Made by a program: the position numbers and the translations under genes
Shown: positions 10,988 through 22,528 of the stretch, piece after piece
How the letters are laid out: each line of letters opens with the position of its first letter
Numbering within the stretch: the stretch's first letter is position 1
The notes under the pieces: model-generated
What the model saw: the letters and a program-made list of their open reading frames with translations, nothing else
Told to the model about the DNA's origin: nothing
Databases searched by the model: none
Assembly (NCBI GenBank): GCA_026027325.1
Contig: JAMSLZ010000002.1
Span: 3,639,541-3,703,540 of the forward strand
Length of the DNA stretch: 64,000 nt
From: Actinomucor elegans
Lineage: Eukaryota > Mucoromycota > Mucoromycetes > Mucorales > Mucoraceae
Reading direction: 5' to 3'

Positions 10988-11120
10988 GTATGATATCAAC
11001 TGCTGAGATACAATTTCCAAGGCATAACTGCGTGACAGTATATTATTATATTTTTTTGTTTAGTTTTGTATATTGACCGGGCAAGTGAGAACTTAATGTT
11101 TCTTTCACTGTTGCGTGTCA

Positions 11121-14100
11121 TTACTTCCTGCTTCTTTTACTACGTCTAGTCTGTGATATGGGATGATTTAAATCAGTTACCTCACCAGTTCGCATTCTCT
11201 TATTATTCGACACATTATCAGATTTTTGATCAGTAATTGTGTTCTTAGTTGGTGATTTGGTATGAGCTTTCTTTTGGTAAGTGTCTTTCAACCTTTCCTT
11301 TGCTAATCGCTTTGAATGTCTAACCTTTTCCCAATACTTTTCGATAGTGACAGGAGACGAAAATGCATCAACTGAGATCCAGTCATTTTCTCGTTCACCA
11401 TAGCCTACCCATTTTACAAGATATAACCTTTGGCCATTTTCATCTTTATGGTCTCGTATCTCCTCGACTTCAAACAGTTCTTCTTCTATAGCAGATTCGT
11501 CAATAGATACGACTTTGAGTTCTGAGGGTACATATTCACGATGTAATAGTTCATTCGACTCGTCCTTCAATACATAGGTGCCAGCACGTGTCTTTCGAAC
11601 TACAGTATATGGCCCATCATATAGAGGCGATAACGATGTTGGTCGACCACCTTGTAATTTGACCATTACAGGAGTGTCTATTGGGATATCAATAATGCGA
11701 TGCTTCTTGTTGAAATCCTCATTGTACTTTTCGACGATCTTACGTGTTCTCTCTTCAACAGCAGGAAATACAACGTCAGCCATGTAATCAGCTCTCTTTA
11801 CCAGTTCTTTTACTGATACAGGATTCTTTTTGCCCTTCATTTTAGGATCATGATTTGTGCTCAAGTCTACTTGTCTAGCAAACATTAACGAAAATGGTGT
11901 ACTAGCAGTGCGATCTCTTACTTTGATATTGCAGCATAATTGTACAAGTCCTAGCCTTTCGTCCCAGTTACTTGTATCATTACCACAAAGTTTCCGCAGT
12001 GTGTTTTTCACCATCTGCACGGATCTCTCAGCAGCACCATTGGATTGAGGATAATAAGGTGTAGAGAATCGGTGCTGGATGCCCAAGGTATTGGTTAATG
12101 TATGCATCAATCCGTTCCTGAATTCCCTTCCGTTATCGCTACCAATGATGTCAGGTAATCCATAGTCAGCAAAGATATTAATCAAGGCTTTAGCTACGGT
12201 ATCACTTTGTTTGTTGGGTATAGGTCTAGTGATAATATATTTGGTGCAAATATCGACAAGTACTAGCCCATATATGTTACCAGCCTCAGTTACAGGAAGT
12301 GGTCCAAAGAGATCCATTGTTACATGACTGAATGGTTCGAATGCAACTATAGATTTTTGTGGATTGAAACCCTTCTTGGATACATTGTGAAGTGCACATT
12401 CTTTGCAGCGTGAAAGGATATCTTTACAGTCAGCGTAGATGGTATTCCAATGTAACCCCTGGTAAGTGTGGATGTGCTTTACTACACTCTCAATACCGAA
12501 ATGTCCAAGTGCATGTGCATCGTGGATTATTTGATCTCTCTCGTGGGCTGGAGGACAAGCATACTCTGTTCCTTTAGATTTGAAGTCTTTACTATTAAGC
12601 TTCACCGCGAGGATGTTCAAACGTTTATCTTTCGAGTAGATCTTCTTTTTATGAATAAATCTATCTTTGTCATTGTTAGATGAAGCTCTTCTTAGTAAGA
12701 TGCATTTCTCTAATCGTTTAATATTGCGATCCTGCTCCCCCTCCAGCGTTTGGTCTTCAATAATAGGAGGGTAAACGCGAGATAGTGCATCAGGTAGTTT
12801 ATTGGCAATGCCTTTTAAGTGAACTACATTCAGATTGAATTGTCCAATAACATCCATATAAGATTGTAATGTACTGTTCAACGTGGTAGACGTGAACATG
12901 TAAGTAAGAGCCATATGATCAGTGAGCACCTCGACAGGTAATGGATGCCCCCATAGCAAAGGTCTAAATCTGATCAATCCGAATACAATTGCAGCAGTTT
13001 CGCGTCTATTGGTGGACCAATTGCGCTCAGCCGAATTGAGAGACTTGCTAATGAAAGCAATGTGTACAGTTCTATTAAATTCATCTCTTTGAGTGAGTGC
13101 ACAAGCTATCCCATATACAGATGCGTCTGTCTCCAGATAAAATTTCTTGGATAGATCAGGCTGGTGAAGCACGGCATTAGACACAAGAATCTGTTTAATC
13201 CGATTGAATCGATCAGTATGTAAAGACGTCCATTTGGTTTGTACATCCTTATCATTACGTAGTTGATCTAAAGGTGCAGCTACTTTACTAAGCATAGGAC
13301 AGTAATCCCTTAAATGAGAAATCACACCCATAATACTTCGTACTTGTGCAGCGTTTTTAGGAATTGGCCATTTATCAATGTTTGAAAGTCGTCTGTGATC
13401 GATCTTTGTAATGCCAGGTCCAACAATAAAGCCCAATAAATATAATGCCGTTCGAAACCATGTGCATTTGTCGGGATTGATCTTCAAATTTACAGAAGTC
13501 AATCTTTCGAGCACTGTGTTTATCAATTTAATATGTTCTTCTATCGTTTCACTATAGAGTACACAATCATCTACATATGTTTCTACTCCTTCTAAGTCTC
13601 CCAAGAGGATGTTCATGACCCTGCAGTATTGGCTTGTAAGAAAGCTTAATCCGAAGGGCGCGTGGCACCATTTGTAGTTTATATGATTATAAGAGAATGA
13701 TAATACTTCTCTACTAGCCTCATCAACAGCGAAAGAGTAATAAGCCTGTTTGAGATCAATTTTAGACATGATTTTTGCCTTTTTTGAGACTCTATCGAAG
13801 ATCTCAGTAATTTTTGGTACAGCAAAATTTTCTTGTAAGTCTTCTGAAATAGATGCGTTGATTTTTCTCAAATCACAACAAATGCGTAGCTTTGTGAGTT
13901 TGTCATTTTCATCCTTTTTAGGTACAGCTAATAATGGTTGTTGTAAACGCTCATAATTATATTAATAAGAGAATACTGTACAGATAGAAAATCGTATAGA
14001 TATCCTTATATATAGCTGCAGAAGTGTATAAAGCATTATTACCAAGAACCAGAATGTAAATGACTGTATTTGATTATGTTAAAATATCTTTATTTATATA

Positions 14101-16758
14101 TCACTCTGAGCAAGTAGACGCTAATTGATAAATACTATCTCTCACACCAAATATTACATTCAATACTATTACCTTTGGATATATTGATCCCGACACTCCT
14201 CGCCGCTAATCTTGGTCCGCTCATTTGGTTATTATCCCTGGTCTTCTTTATACGCAGTCCAACCTTGTTCCTGGCAAATCGTAATATGAATTTAGAATCA
14301 AGTACCGACCGAGAAAAAGTATATAAGAGATGCGTTTTATCACCTTTTGACCAGTGAATCAATTCTTGATCTATAATAAAAAACTATCCACAGTTTTAAA
14401 AGTATTTCTATCTTCCAAAATCTTTATCTACCACCTTTACAACAATGGTGAATGAAATCTAGCGCTAGGCTTGGATTTTTCAACTATACCGTTGTCCAAC
14501 CACTCTTTGAGTTGTTTCTCTATTTCTGCTTTCGCATGAACAGGTAATGGGTATTGTCTTACATAGCAATTAGCGCCACTTTTCATCGGAATCTTCACAA
14601 TTGATTCAGGTATAGTGCATACCGCTTTAGGTTTTATAGTAGCATTTTTGTTAATTGAAGCCTGAATCATTTTCATATACTCTTTTCTTTGTTCAGTGTT
14701 TCCATATAGTGCATTGTCAGGGTCATAATGCTTGTCATTATCGAAGTTAACGTTTTCAAACTGTTTACTTTCTTTTGCAATGTCATTAGGCCAGTTAAAA
14801 GCAACGCCTCCAAGATAGATATTCATCTTTGGTAATATATCAGTACCTAAGAGTACGTCAAATTCAGTTTCCATAACGTCACTAAATTCTACGACTTCAA
14901 AAGCATGTTTAAAGGATATATTATTTGTGTATGTAACAGTCATAGGTCGTGTTTTACCGATCCTTTTAGCTTTACTATTTTTGCCTTCGTTATTGAGTGC
15001 TAAAAAATTTAGATAACCATTCACTTTGTTTATGTGTATATCAGAAAAGTCTTTATTCAATATCTTTTTATTAATACAAGCTACATCACTCCCGCTATCC
15101 ACCTTGGCAACGAGTCTACGACCCTCTATATAAATGGGTGTCATTAGATTAAATGTACTTCTTGTATTATGTGATTTATCATCATCGAACTTACAGTCAT
15201 AGTTGAGGTCTTCAAGAGCCTCTTTTACCTTCTTGTCTTCCTCCTCGGAAGCAGAAGTGTTGGCACCATTATTGGCCCTAATGGCCAGCACAGAAGGTCC
15301 ATTGTTGGCCCTCATTGCTTGATGGTACTCAGCACAAGAGTGCCCACGGAACCAAGGTTTCTTGCAGTAACGACAGGCATTGTTACCGTTTGCCCTAAAT
15401 GGTGCATTGGTATTACCCAAGAAAGTGATAGACCTTGGCCCGGAAGAAGTAACAAAACCAGAACGAGGGGACGTGGTAGCGGTAGTGGAGGGAGACCCAG
15501 CAGAAGAAGAGGTTGGTTTCTTGGAAATGCTGAAACAATTCTTCTCATCGTGATTCGAACGACTGCCTCCATGTCTTGGGCAAAAGAACGACCCAGAAGT
15601 GCGTCTTCTACCTGTGCTAGCGCCAGAACCAGCACCAAAACCATCAGCCTTGCGTTTTCCCTTGTTGATCGCAGGGAAAGCGTTACCAGTAGTCGTACCA
15701 CTGCCAGAAGCACGAGCATCCACCTCATTGGCCAAATTGCCAGGTACTTGGTGACCATACACGTTTAGTGCAGCAGTAGCAATGTCACTTACAATCCAAG
15801 TGGTTGAATTCTTGCCATTCGAATGCAGCAAAGTGTTGATAGATGGTTGCCAAGATTGAGGGAAAGCGCACAAGAAAGTGTCAGCAATAGTGGAGTCAAA
15901 TTTGCTATAACCGGCCTCACTTGCAGCACGCGAAAAACGAAGGTTGAACCCATTAACAGTTTCATTAGGCTTGATTCGCATGTTCATCACACGTCGACGA
16001 GCATCCAGTTTATCTTGAATGCCTCCAAAAGTGGACAAAAAAAGTTGGCGTGCATCTTCCCAAGTGGACTGCGCAAAGAGATCACCATTCATCCAGGTAT
16101 CATAGTCCAATGCCAAAGTAGTTTCAATACATTGCTTCCAAATTTTTTCAATCTTATGTCCAGAAGAAGATATCGTTTTTTCAAACGTACGTAAGAAATG
16201 TTCAACTGAATCATAAGATTCTTCACCGGGATAGTATGTCGTGTCGCCTTTGAGTTGGAACTTAGGCAAATCGCTTGGCGTAAGACGGAAGGTAAACTTG
16301 GCATTACCATCAGACTCACCGTGGTCTTCAGTGGATACAACAACAGGAGTCTTAGTTTCTTTGACAATAGTGGACTTGATGACATCAATATGTCTGTTGT
16401 AGGTGCTGATAGTTCCGATGAGCTGCTCCAGAGCTCGCTCAAATTCCCCAGATTCATTGCCCAAATGACCAGCCCCAACACCCTCCAAGAGGTTTACATA
16501 CCGTTGAATTACCTCTGCTCTGCGTGCAGTGAGAGACTTGATGGCGCCTTGAGTATCAGGTCCAGCAGAGGCAGCGCCTTGTTCAGTAGCAAGAGATAAG
16601 CCTTGGATGGATACAATTTCATCCAAGGGAGGAGAGATATCACCAATGTTGCGTGTTTCAATACCGTCCATACCTTCATTACATTGATCAGCAATAGCAC
16701 CGTTCACAGGAGATCCAGGCATAGTAACAGGAGTAGAAGAAGAGTTGTTTTGAGACAT
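11121..16758 (-). pseudogene. Gypsy-2 gag-pol polyprotein, split by a solo LTR
   Basis: Two minus-strand ORFs (16758-14437 and 13871-11121) are one 1708-codon frame once the LTR-G at 13939-14444 and one ATGGT duplication are removed; the RT then reads ..FHSPLLAVPKKDENDK... Visible domains in order: gag with a variant zinc knuckle (CRYCKKPWFRGHSC, ~464), protease with DSG in place of the usual DTG (VAKVDSGSDVACI, ~553), RT with YVDD (~891), RNase H (ETDASVYG), integrase with an H2C2 zinc finger (HALGHFG..CKECALH) and D,D(35)E core (TMDLFGP, GSDNGREF, AAERSVQ), and a C-terminal chromodomain (LFEVEEIRDHKDENG..YLVKWVGYG) followed by a basic tail. The solo LTR makes it inactive. Confidence 0.92.
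13939..14444 (+). mobile_element. Solo LTR-G inserted in Gypsy-2 RT
   Basis: 506 bp, TGTTGTAAACGC..CCTTTACAACA, flanked by target duplication ATGGT (13934-13938, 14445-14449). It matches the LTRs of Gypsy-G (44043-50208). A 75-codon ORF read on the opposite strand recurs in every LTR-G copy but is probably fortuitous. Confidence 0.95.
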
Positions 16759-16783
16759 AGTAGTTAAGTTTAATCGAAAAAAA

Positions 16784-17085
16784 TGCGGTAAAATTAAAAT
16801 ATAAAAGCAGGTAGTAAGTCGATTATAACTTGGTTATAGTTTATTCAACTTAAATGTGATTAATTATTTCTAACTAGTTTTTCTAGCTTGTATTTATACT
16901 CGTTGAATTGTGACTGAAGGTTATTTACTTGTGTTCATATAAGAAGTATAAGAAGGACGTATCTCTGTTTAAGGACTGTATCGCTGTATAAGGTAATCAA
17001 TGATGCTTTAGTATGTATGTGCTACAGCTAGGGCGCACAGGCCTCTAGTCTGTCTGTACTTCAATTATGTGGCTATTTCACCACA
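16784..17085 (-). repeat. 5' LTR of Gypsy-2 (LTR-S)
   Basis: 302 bp. The internal region on the coding strand begins with a T run and CGATTAAACTTAAC, then the gag ATG at 16756-16758. No tRNA-type primer binding site is apparent. Confidence 0.92.
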
Positions 17086-17943
17086 GGAGGGAAAGTGTTT
17101 TAGCTTGAGTTTTGGTTTTGTTTCTATTGTTAGGAGATTTATCAGAAGGCGGCTGAGAATAGTTGTTACCCATAGTAGGAGATTCAATCTTTAATTCAAG
17201 TAAGTTATGATTAATAATAGGATAACTAATAGTTTCTGTGGAAGAGCCAGAAGGAATTGTAACTGCGGTAAAATTAAAAATAAAAGCAGGTAGTAAGTCG
17301 ATTATAACTTGGTTATAGTTTATTCAACTTAAATGTGATTGATTATTTCTAACTAGTTTTTCTAGCTTGTATTTATACTCGTTGAATTGTGACTGAAGGT
17401 TATTTACTTGTGTTCATATAAGAAGTATAAGAAGGACGTATCTCTGTTTAAGGACTGTATCGCTGTATAAGGTAATCAATGATGCTTTAGTATGTATGTG
17501 CTACAGCTAGGGCGCACAGGCCTCTAGTCTGTCTGTACTTCAATTATGTGGCTATTTCACCACAGTAACATCATCAATGATGTTGGCGGGAATCGGAATA
17601 GCACCCTCCATAGATTGTTGGTCATTGAGTATTGTGGCAACTGCTGGTACGTTAGTAGCATTGGCTGATTCAAATGATGGACCGTTGTGGTAAAGGGGCC
17701 AGAGGAGACGAGGGGGTGAACCATAAGTGACAGTGACAATCTCACCTGTGGCAGGATCTATAGCAAGTGTGGGACCATTGGAATCATCGGTAGTTTCCGC
17801 AATGGGCTGTTCAATGGTAACAATATCGACGGAGGTTTCACGAGACACGGGAGCAGAGAAATCATCATATTCTGGGGCATCCGGGAGATCATCATCTGGT
17901 CCAGGGGAAGGAGAAGGCAAAGGAATACGAGATCTAGCATTGG
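17086..17943 (-). pseudogene. Gypsy-3 relic, gag/linker region, split by a solo LTR-S
   Basis: Minus-strand reading from 17943 gives an acidic, Pro/Ser-rich polypeptide (PSPSPGPDDDLPDAPEYDD..). It runs to 17565, crosses the LTR-S in frame after removal of one GTAAC duplication (..IIDDVTIPSGSSTETIS..), continues to 17086, and from there joins the RT start at 3818-4052. The 5' side is cut at 17943 by the 3' LTR of Gypsy-1 copy 2. No zinc knuckle or protease motif is visible in what remains. Confidence 0.7.
17264..17564 (-). mobile_element. Solo LTR-S inserted in Gypsy-3
   Basis: 301 bp, TGCGGTAAAATT..TTTCACCACA, with target duplication GTAAC (17259-17263, 17565-17569). Confidence 0.93.
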
Positions 17944-18447
17944 TGTTATATCCGGTGCTAAAGACGAAGGATATAATTTAAAATACAATAATAAAAGAAT
18001 AGACAGTAAATGGAATCAGCTATCCTGATAGTAAAAGTTATTCTAATGTTTTATTCACAATTCAAAATCAAGTCTTCTTTATATACATTTCATCAGAGCT
18101 TAATAGTGTAGCATTCAATATCTATCAGCACGCATGGCCTTACAACGGAGTCCAATCCCAGCAGCCACTAATAAGCCTTTCAACCACGCATTGTTGTAAT
18201 TGTATAACCCACGCGTTATTCGATATTCAGGTCTTATCTTGAGATACACTCGATACTACTCGATAGTATGATGCCGCGTGTTTCTTGTAAGGATTATTGG
18301 CTAATAGTTCTAAGGATGACACATCGCTTGTATTTATGCAGGCCTCGTTAATCTGATTGGGTTATCAGATAGAGTCCGTGTATGACATAAATGAACAGTT
18401 GATTCCTTACTATTATGTCGATGCAAAATAGTAGGTGGAATACAACA
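17944..18447 (-). repeat. 3' LTR of Gypsy-1 copy 2
   Basis: 504 bp, TGTTATATCCGG..GAATACAACA on the plus strand, followed at 18448 by the complement of the polypurine tract (TTGCCCCCTTCC). Confidence 0.9.
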
Positions 18448-18648
18448 TTGCCCCCTTCCAGATGAGGTCATCACCTTAGAAGTATCTTTGTATTAAAGAT
18501 GTAATAATCATAAGAACGAAAGGATAGGATGTAAGCATTGTGTTAGATGTTAAGATCGTGTGTAATGTAAACTGTCATAAAAAACCTTGTAAAAAACCAT
18601 TATAGGAAAAAAGTAACATAAGGGAAAAGACAATTACACTTGCAGAGT

Positions 18649-18930
18649 GGAGGTCATACAGATACTCGCAATTGTTGTACAATTACTCGTACAGGTTCTG
18701 GGTTAGTGGATGACCTTAGGTACTTACTCATGGGCATATTTTTGGCTGCTGTGATGTTCTCTGGATATGTGTACCCATTTAAATGGCTATTTCCAATTTT
18801 TAAAACGGCTAGAAATATTTGGAATGCCGGAGACATATTGTATAACCACATTCTATTGCACCCGGTCATCCACTAACCCAGAACCTGTACGAGTAATTGT
18901 ACAACAATTGCGAGTATCTGTATGACCTCC
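18649..18930. repeat. Left terminal hairpin module of A1 (arm-loop-arm')
   Basis: Arm 18649-18715 (GGAGGTCATACAG..GGATGACC), loop 18716-18863, inverted arm 18864-18930 ending CCTCC. The arms are perfect inverted copies by eye and contain an inner palindrome (AATTGTTGTACAATT). Read from the end inward the loop starts TTAGGTACTTACTC ('flip'). The loop is open in frame for a hydrophobic 48-codon peptide (MGIFLAAVMFSGYVYPF..). Confidence 0.93.
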
Positions 18931-19152
18931 TAGTGGGATATCTCACCACACACTGGTAGACATACGTTCCATAGCAAGGTAGTAGAGAGGGGGGGGGGGC
19001 CAAAAGGGATGATCTTGTCCAGAGACCTGAATAGTTTCAGCCCCCCTGGGAATGGAAACTAAGGAGCCTAAGGCTACACTGTAGGACTGGGAGTGAACAA
19101 CAGCATTTGGTAGCATACAACTCCTATTATACTACAGCATTCTTAAATAAAC

Positions 19153-20562
19153 ATGTTTCCGAAAGAAATAGTAGATGCGTTTACGTTGCTTATGGCGACT
19201 TACTGGCAGTTTCTTTCTAAAGATTGGCCAGTGTTGGAAAAGACTAAGTATCACCGGTCTGAGGTTAAGCCTGTAAAAGATATCCAGCATGTAAAAACTT
19301 ATGTGTTGGAGCATCTTGGCTACATACCTGTTTTTTTCTTTCTCGTAGAGCTGTTTGCAAACCAAGAATATCCTGGTCCATATTCCAACGTGGACAAAGG
19401 ATTGTTGATAATCTACCAGCTTCTTACCGGTTGTTCTATTGCGCATATGGCACGTTTCATCCCTTCTAGTAGCTACCATGCTATTTACAATGCCTTTTAT
19501 ACAAAATACGGAGAGGAGCTGAATACCTGTTTGGACTATTGCCTACGAAAGATGTTCTCCTCAACAAAGCTGCGAATTATGTGTGCTCTTCACCGAAACC
19601 CTGAAGATTTTAAGCATGTTACCTTGATGATAGATGGACATGATTCTAGAGCAACATATATCAACGCTGCAGATCATGCCATGTTCTATTCGTATAAGCT
19701 TAAGAAGTCTGGCTTCCGAACACAAGTATGTACAGATGTTAATGGGATGGTGTTGTTTGTCTCCGATGCGGCACCATGTTCAGATAACAACGATGGGTCT
19801 ATGCTTGCTGATATGCGGTTGAAGAAGAAGATTAGTAAGTACGATTGTGTTGTCGTTGATGGTGGATACACTACTTTTATAGATCGTATTGTAGCAAATA
19901 ATCGTCACCTGGATCGCCATAATTTTGTATTCCCTATCCGTAAGTCTCGAGGAGTGGGTCTGAAACAAGAAGAAGTTAATTACAACTCCATTCTTGGAAG
20001 CTTTCGTTCCTCGATAGAAGCAACGTTTGGAGAGATTGGAACCTTATTTCAACGATTCAACGGTAAAGGCGTTATTCGAGTTACCGAGATGGAGACATTC
20101 ACGGTACAGTTCAAGCTTGCATGTCTTCTTGCAAACATCAAGAAGTTTGTTAACATTGGGTGTGTTTCTAGCTCTGAACAACATACTTTTTGGATGCAGC
20201 CTAACTTCGACTTTCCAAATGGCAGCAGTAAGAATGTCTATGACGTAGTAAGTACCCTTACAATTGCAGAAAAGTCCCAAGATGCTGAGATGGTAAAAGA
20301 AATACAGCAGCAGTTTCTCTCTTTGGGGGTGAACGAAGATAATGGCTCTGATGACGAACCCATCGACGAGGACTTACCACAAGGACACTACGAGGTTGAG
20401 GCCATTGTTGGGCATCGTGGACCAAAGCATCGTAGAGAGTATTTGGTTAGGTGGGTAGGCTATGATGAGAGTAGCAATAGTTGGCTTTCTCCTAACAACT
20501 TCGACGACTCTGATATTATTATCGAGTATGAGAAAGACGTTAGAAGAAGGCGGAAGAAGTAG
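19153..20562 (+). CDS. DDE transposase with C-terminal chromodomain, element A1
   Basis: 469 aa from ATG. An N-terminal helical region is followed by an RNase-H-like DDE core: D161 in VTLMIDGHDSR, D236 in CVVVDGGYTTF, and E289 in RSSIEATFGEIGTLFQRF. The spacing and motif style (DG-x-Y at the second Asp, E followed by a helix with F..L..RF) resemble the IS5/PIF-Harbinger-like DDE_Tnp_4 group. An acidic linker (DDEPIDED) leads to a chromodomain at ~395-455 (HYEVEAIVGHRG..REYLVRWVGYDESSNSWLSPNNF) and a basic tail RRRRKK. The protein would cut and join element ends, with the chromodomain likely reading histone H3 methyl-lysine to steer insertion. The 3-bp target duplication fits a Harbinger-type enzyme. 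Family placement is inferred by eye; the fold assignment is firm, the superfamily less so. Confidence 0.85.
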   Translation: MFPKEIVDAFTLLMATYWQFLSKDWPVLEKTKYHRSEVKPVKDIQHVKTYVLEHLGYIPVFFFLVELFANQEYPGPYSNVDKGLLIIYQLLTGCSIAHMARFIPSSSYHAIYNAFYTKYGEELNTCLDYCLRKMFSSTKLRIMCALHRNPEDFKHVTLMIDGHDSRATYINAADHAMFYSYKLKKSGFRTQVCTDVNGMVLFVSDAAPCSDNNDGSMLADMRLKKKISKYDCVVVDGGYTTFIDRIVANNRHLDRHNFVFPIRKSRGVGLKQEEVNYNSILGSFRSSIEATFGEIGTLFQRFNGKGVIRVTEMETFTVQFKLACLLANIKKFVNIGCVSSSEQHTFWMQPNFDFPNGSSKNVYDVVSTLTIAEKSQDAEMVKEIQQQFLSLGVNEDNGSDDEPIDEDLPQGHYEVEAIVGHRGPKHRREYLVRWVGYDESSNSWLSPNNFDDSDIIIEYEKDVRRRRKK

Positions 20563-20659
20563 GTTCCACAAGGGGATGTTTTTTAAAACTTGTTAAAATA
20601 TATGGAATATTTAAGCCTTTTAAAGCACATGGTAGCATATTCTAAGCATATACTACACA

Positions 20660-22330
20660 ATGCCCCTTAGTAAAATCTTTATAGATTACAACCAATACCT
20701 TAGTAATATCTATGGTGTCGATTACACTTGTGGTAGCGCGACGAGAGAACGTGTGGGCTGGGATTATGTTAGCGCAGTATTCTGCGACAGCATTGTCTTC
20801 TGGTGTGCTGTACATTGGGAACAAGAGAAGCTAAGTTCTGCTGTAGGAATGTACATGAGCATTCTTCGGCTTCTTCTATCCCGTCACCTACAAGTGGAGC
20901 AGTTCAAGCTCTTTTACACTGGTAGGGGTAAATGGCATGCTGGTGAAGATAAACTTGTCAACGACATCCAACAAAGGGAGGCAAAAGAATCAGGTATTAG
21001 CTGGGATAAATACCAGCCAGGCTATATATCGCTGAGAGTTTCGTTTGAGAATATCAGCTATGGGGAACTGTGGCCAAAGCTTAAGAAGATATGCTGTAAG
21101 GTTGCAAAGAATTATATCCTTTTACATGACTTGGATATAAGCATCGACTGCGCCTACATATCAACACGCGATATTATTAAGGAGTACATTACTTCTAATG
21201 GCGTAGAAGATAAAGATATTGTCAACGATCGTCACTCAGTCGGTGATAACTGCTTATCATGGAGGCAGCATGATAGTTCTAGTGCTAAGATACCCTTACG
21301 AATAAAGATCTATAACAAGTTTGTCCAAATGCTTGAAAGCCGTGAATTAAGGTCTTTAATCGGCTCCCAATTGCACCACTTGGTTTCTAACCCTGACAAA
21401 GATTTTCAAGAGCGCCTTAATAAGTATCGTGGTAATGGTATGACCAGAATAGAAATTACGTTTTATAACACCCAACTCAAGAAGGAAAGCTATTATACCA
21501 AAACTATGTCTAGGGTCCTTGAGTTCCTTGATAATTGTCCAACATACAAGGTCAGCTTCGACAGACAATGGAAGCAACTAGCTAAGAACCTTACGCAAAT
21601 GGCAGCTATATATGTTCCCAAAACAAAGACTTTCGCTTACTGCCATTGGTGGAACTCCCTTACCAAGCGAATGCAAGGCATAATTCATACAAAAGTACCA
21701 GAAGAGTACGTAATGCTCCATCTTGCAAACTTTAGCTTTAACGATAGGCCCATCCACTATCTGGTAGTTAAGTTTGAGAAGAATAGTCATGAATATAAGA
21801 TACTCGAAGACAGCATATATCGTCGTGAAGAAGGATGTTCTGCCATCACGTTGGTTCCAGGGATATCTAACTCCTTAACACCCTATAGAAAGGATTTAAC
21901 CAACAAAGCAGCTTCTTTTGGTGATTTAGGGATTTGTTCTTTCCGCAACATCACCCTCGAATGGCCAAAAAGTAGACTGCGACCTGAAAGAGGAGATAAA
22001 CTTGCGACCATCAGGTTGGCCAAGGAGACACATGATGATAAACTATTACAGCATCTAGATCCCTTCCCAGTGTCTGGAGCTAAACCAGATTATTCTTTCA
22101 TGAAAGTAGGTGTGAAGTACCAAGTAACCGGATATGGTTATGGTACATTCCGAAGTAAGAACTATCTCCACTTACGGCTGTCCAATGGTACCTCAGTCCG
22201 TTGCAGTCCAGGTTTAAAACAAGTTGTAGAGAAGCAACTAGAGAAGCATACCTTGTTCTATGTTTGTCTAATTCGAGTAAAGAAAGTACGTGGTGTTCGT
22301 GATGTAGAATGCGAGATCACCAACGTATGA
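20660..22330 (+). CDS. 556-aa putative replication-initiator-like protein of element A1
   Basis: Lies 97 bp downstream of the transposase on the same strand and ends ~56 bp before the right inverted terminus, so it belongs to the element. No firm family match. Three motifs occur in the order seen in Rep_trans-type rolling-circle initiators: LHDLDISIDCAYIST (~172-186; compare 'TRiDiaiDd'), PLRIKIYNKFVQM (~215-227; compare 'lRiYdK') and GMTRIEITFY (~259-268; compare 'vRvElel'). A candidate catalytic Tyr cannot be chosen among many. The C-terminal ~80 residues (YQVTGYGYGTFRSKNYLHLRL..) look like a small beta domain, perhaps nucleic-acid binding. The order of the motifs is what I see; replication initiation is inference, and a structural or DNA-binding accessory role is an alternative. 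It is missing from element A2. Confidence 0.4.
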   Translation: MPLSKIFIDYNQYLSNIYGVDYTCGSATRERVGWDYVSAVFCDSIVFWCAVHWEQEKLSSAVGMYMSILRLLLSRHLQVEQFKLFYTGRGKWHAGEDKLVNDIQQREAKESGISWDKYQPGYISLRVSFENISYGELWPKLKKICCKVAKNYILLHDLDISIDCAYISTRDIIKEYITSNGVEDKDIVNDRHSVGDNCLSWRQHDSSSAKIPLRIKIYNKFVQMLESRELRSLIGSQLHHLVSNPDKDFQERLNKYRGNGMTRIEITFYNTQLKKESYYTKTMSRVLEFLDNCPTYKVSFDRQWKQLAKNLTQMAAIYVPKTKTFAYCHWWNSLTKRMQGIIHTKVPEEYVMLHLANFSFNDRPIHYLVVKFEKNSHEYKILEDSIYRREEGCSAITLVPGISNSLTPYRKDLTNKAASFGDLGICSFRNITLEWPKSRLRPERGDKLATIRLAKETHDDKLLQHLDPFPVSGAKPDYSFMKVGVKYQVTGYGYGTFRSKNYLHLRLSNGTSVRCSPGLKQVVEKQLEKHTLFYVCLIRVKKVRGVRDVECEITNV

Positions 22331-22528
22331 GTACTTGTTTTTTAAAAGCTTCGCCCAACTGTCAACACATGTTACTCGTACTACAACCTTAGGCTCCTTA
22401 GTTTCCATTCCCAGGGGGGCTGAAACTATTCAGGTCTCTGGACAAGATCATCCCTTTTGGCCCCCCCCCCTCTCTACTACCTTGCTATGGAACGTATGTC
22501 TACCAGTGTGTGGTGAGATATCCCACTA

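Larger units (their letters stand above)
4053..17085 (-). mobile_element. Gypsy-2, full-length chromovirus retrotransposon with nested insertions
   Basis: LTR-S copies lie at 4053-4354 (3') and 16784-17085 (5'), flanked by target duplication GGAGG (4048-4052, 17086-17090). A polypurine tract (AGTGGGGGAGCA on the minus strand) abuts the 3' LTR at 4355. The coding region is 16758 to 11121. Two later insertions sit inside: solo LTR-G (13939-14444) in pol and Gypsy-1 copy 1 (4488-10987) in the 3' untranslated region. Without them the element is about 6 kb. Confidence 0.93.

Noticed and set aside
15312..15758. Overlapping ~148-codon frames on both strands inside Gypsy-2 gag
   Set aside because: These are shadow frames of the gag coding sequence, caused by its Ser/Ala/Gly-rich codons.
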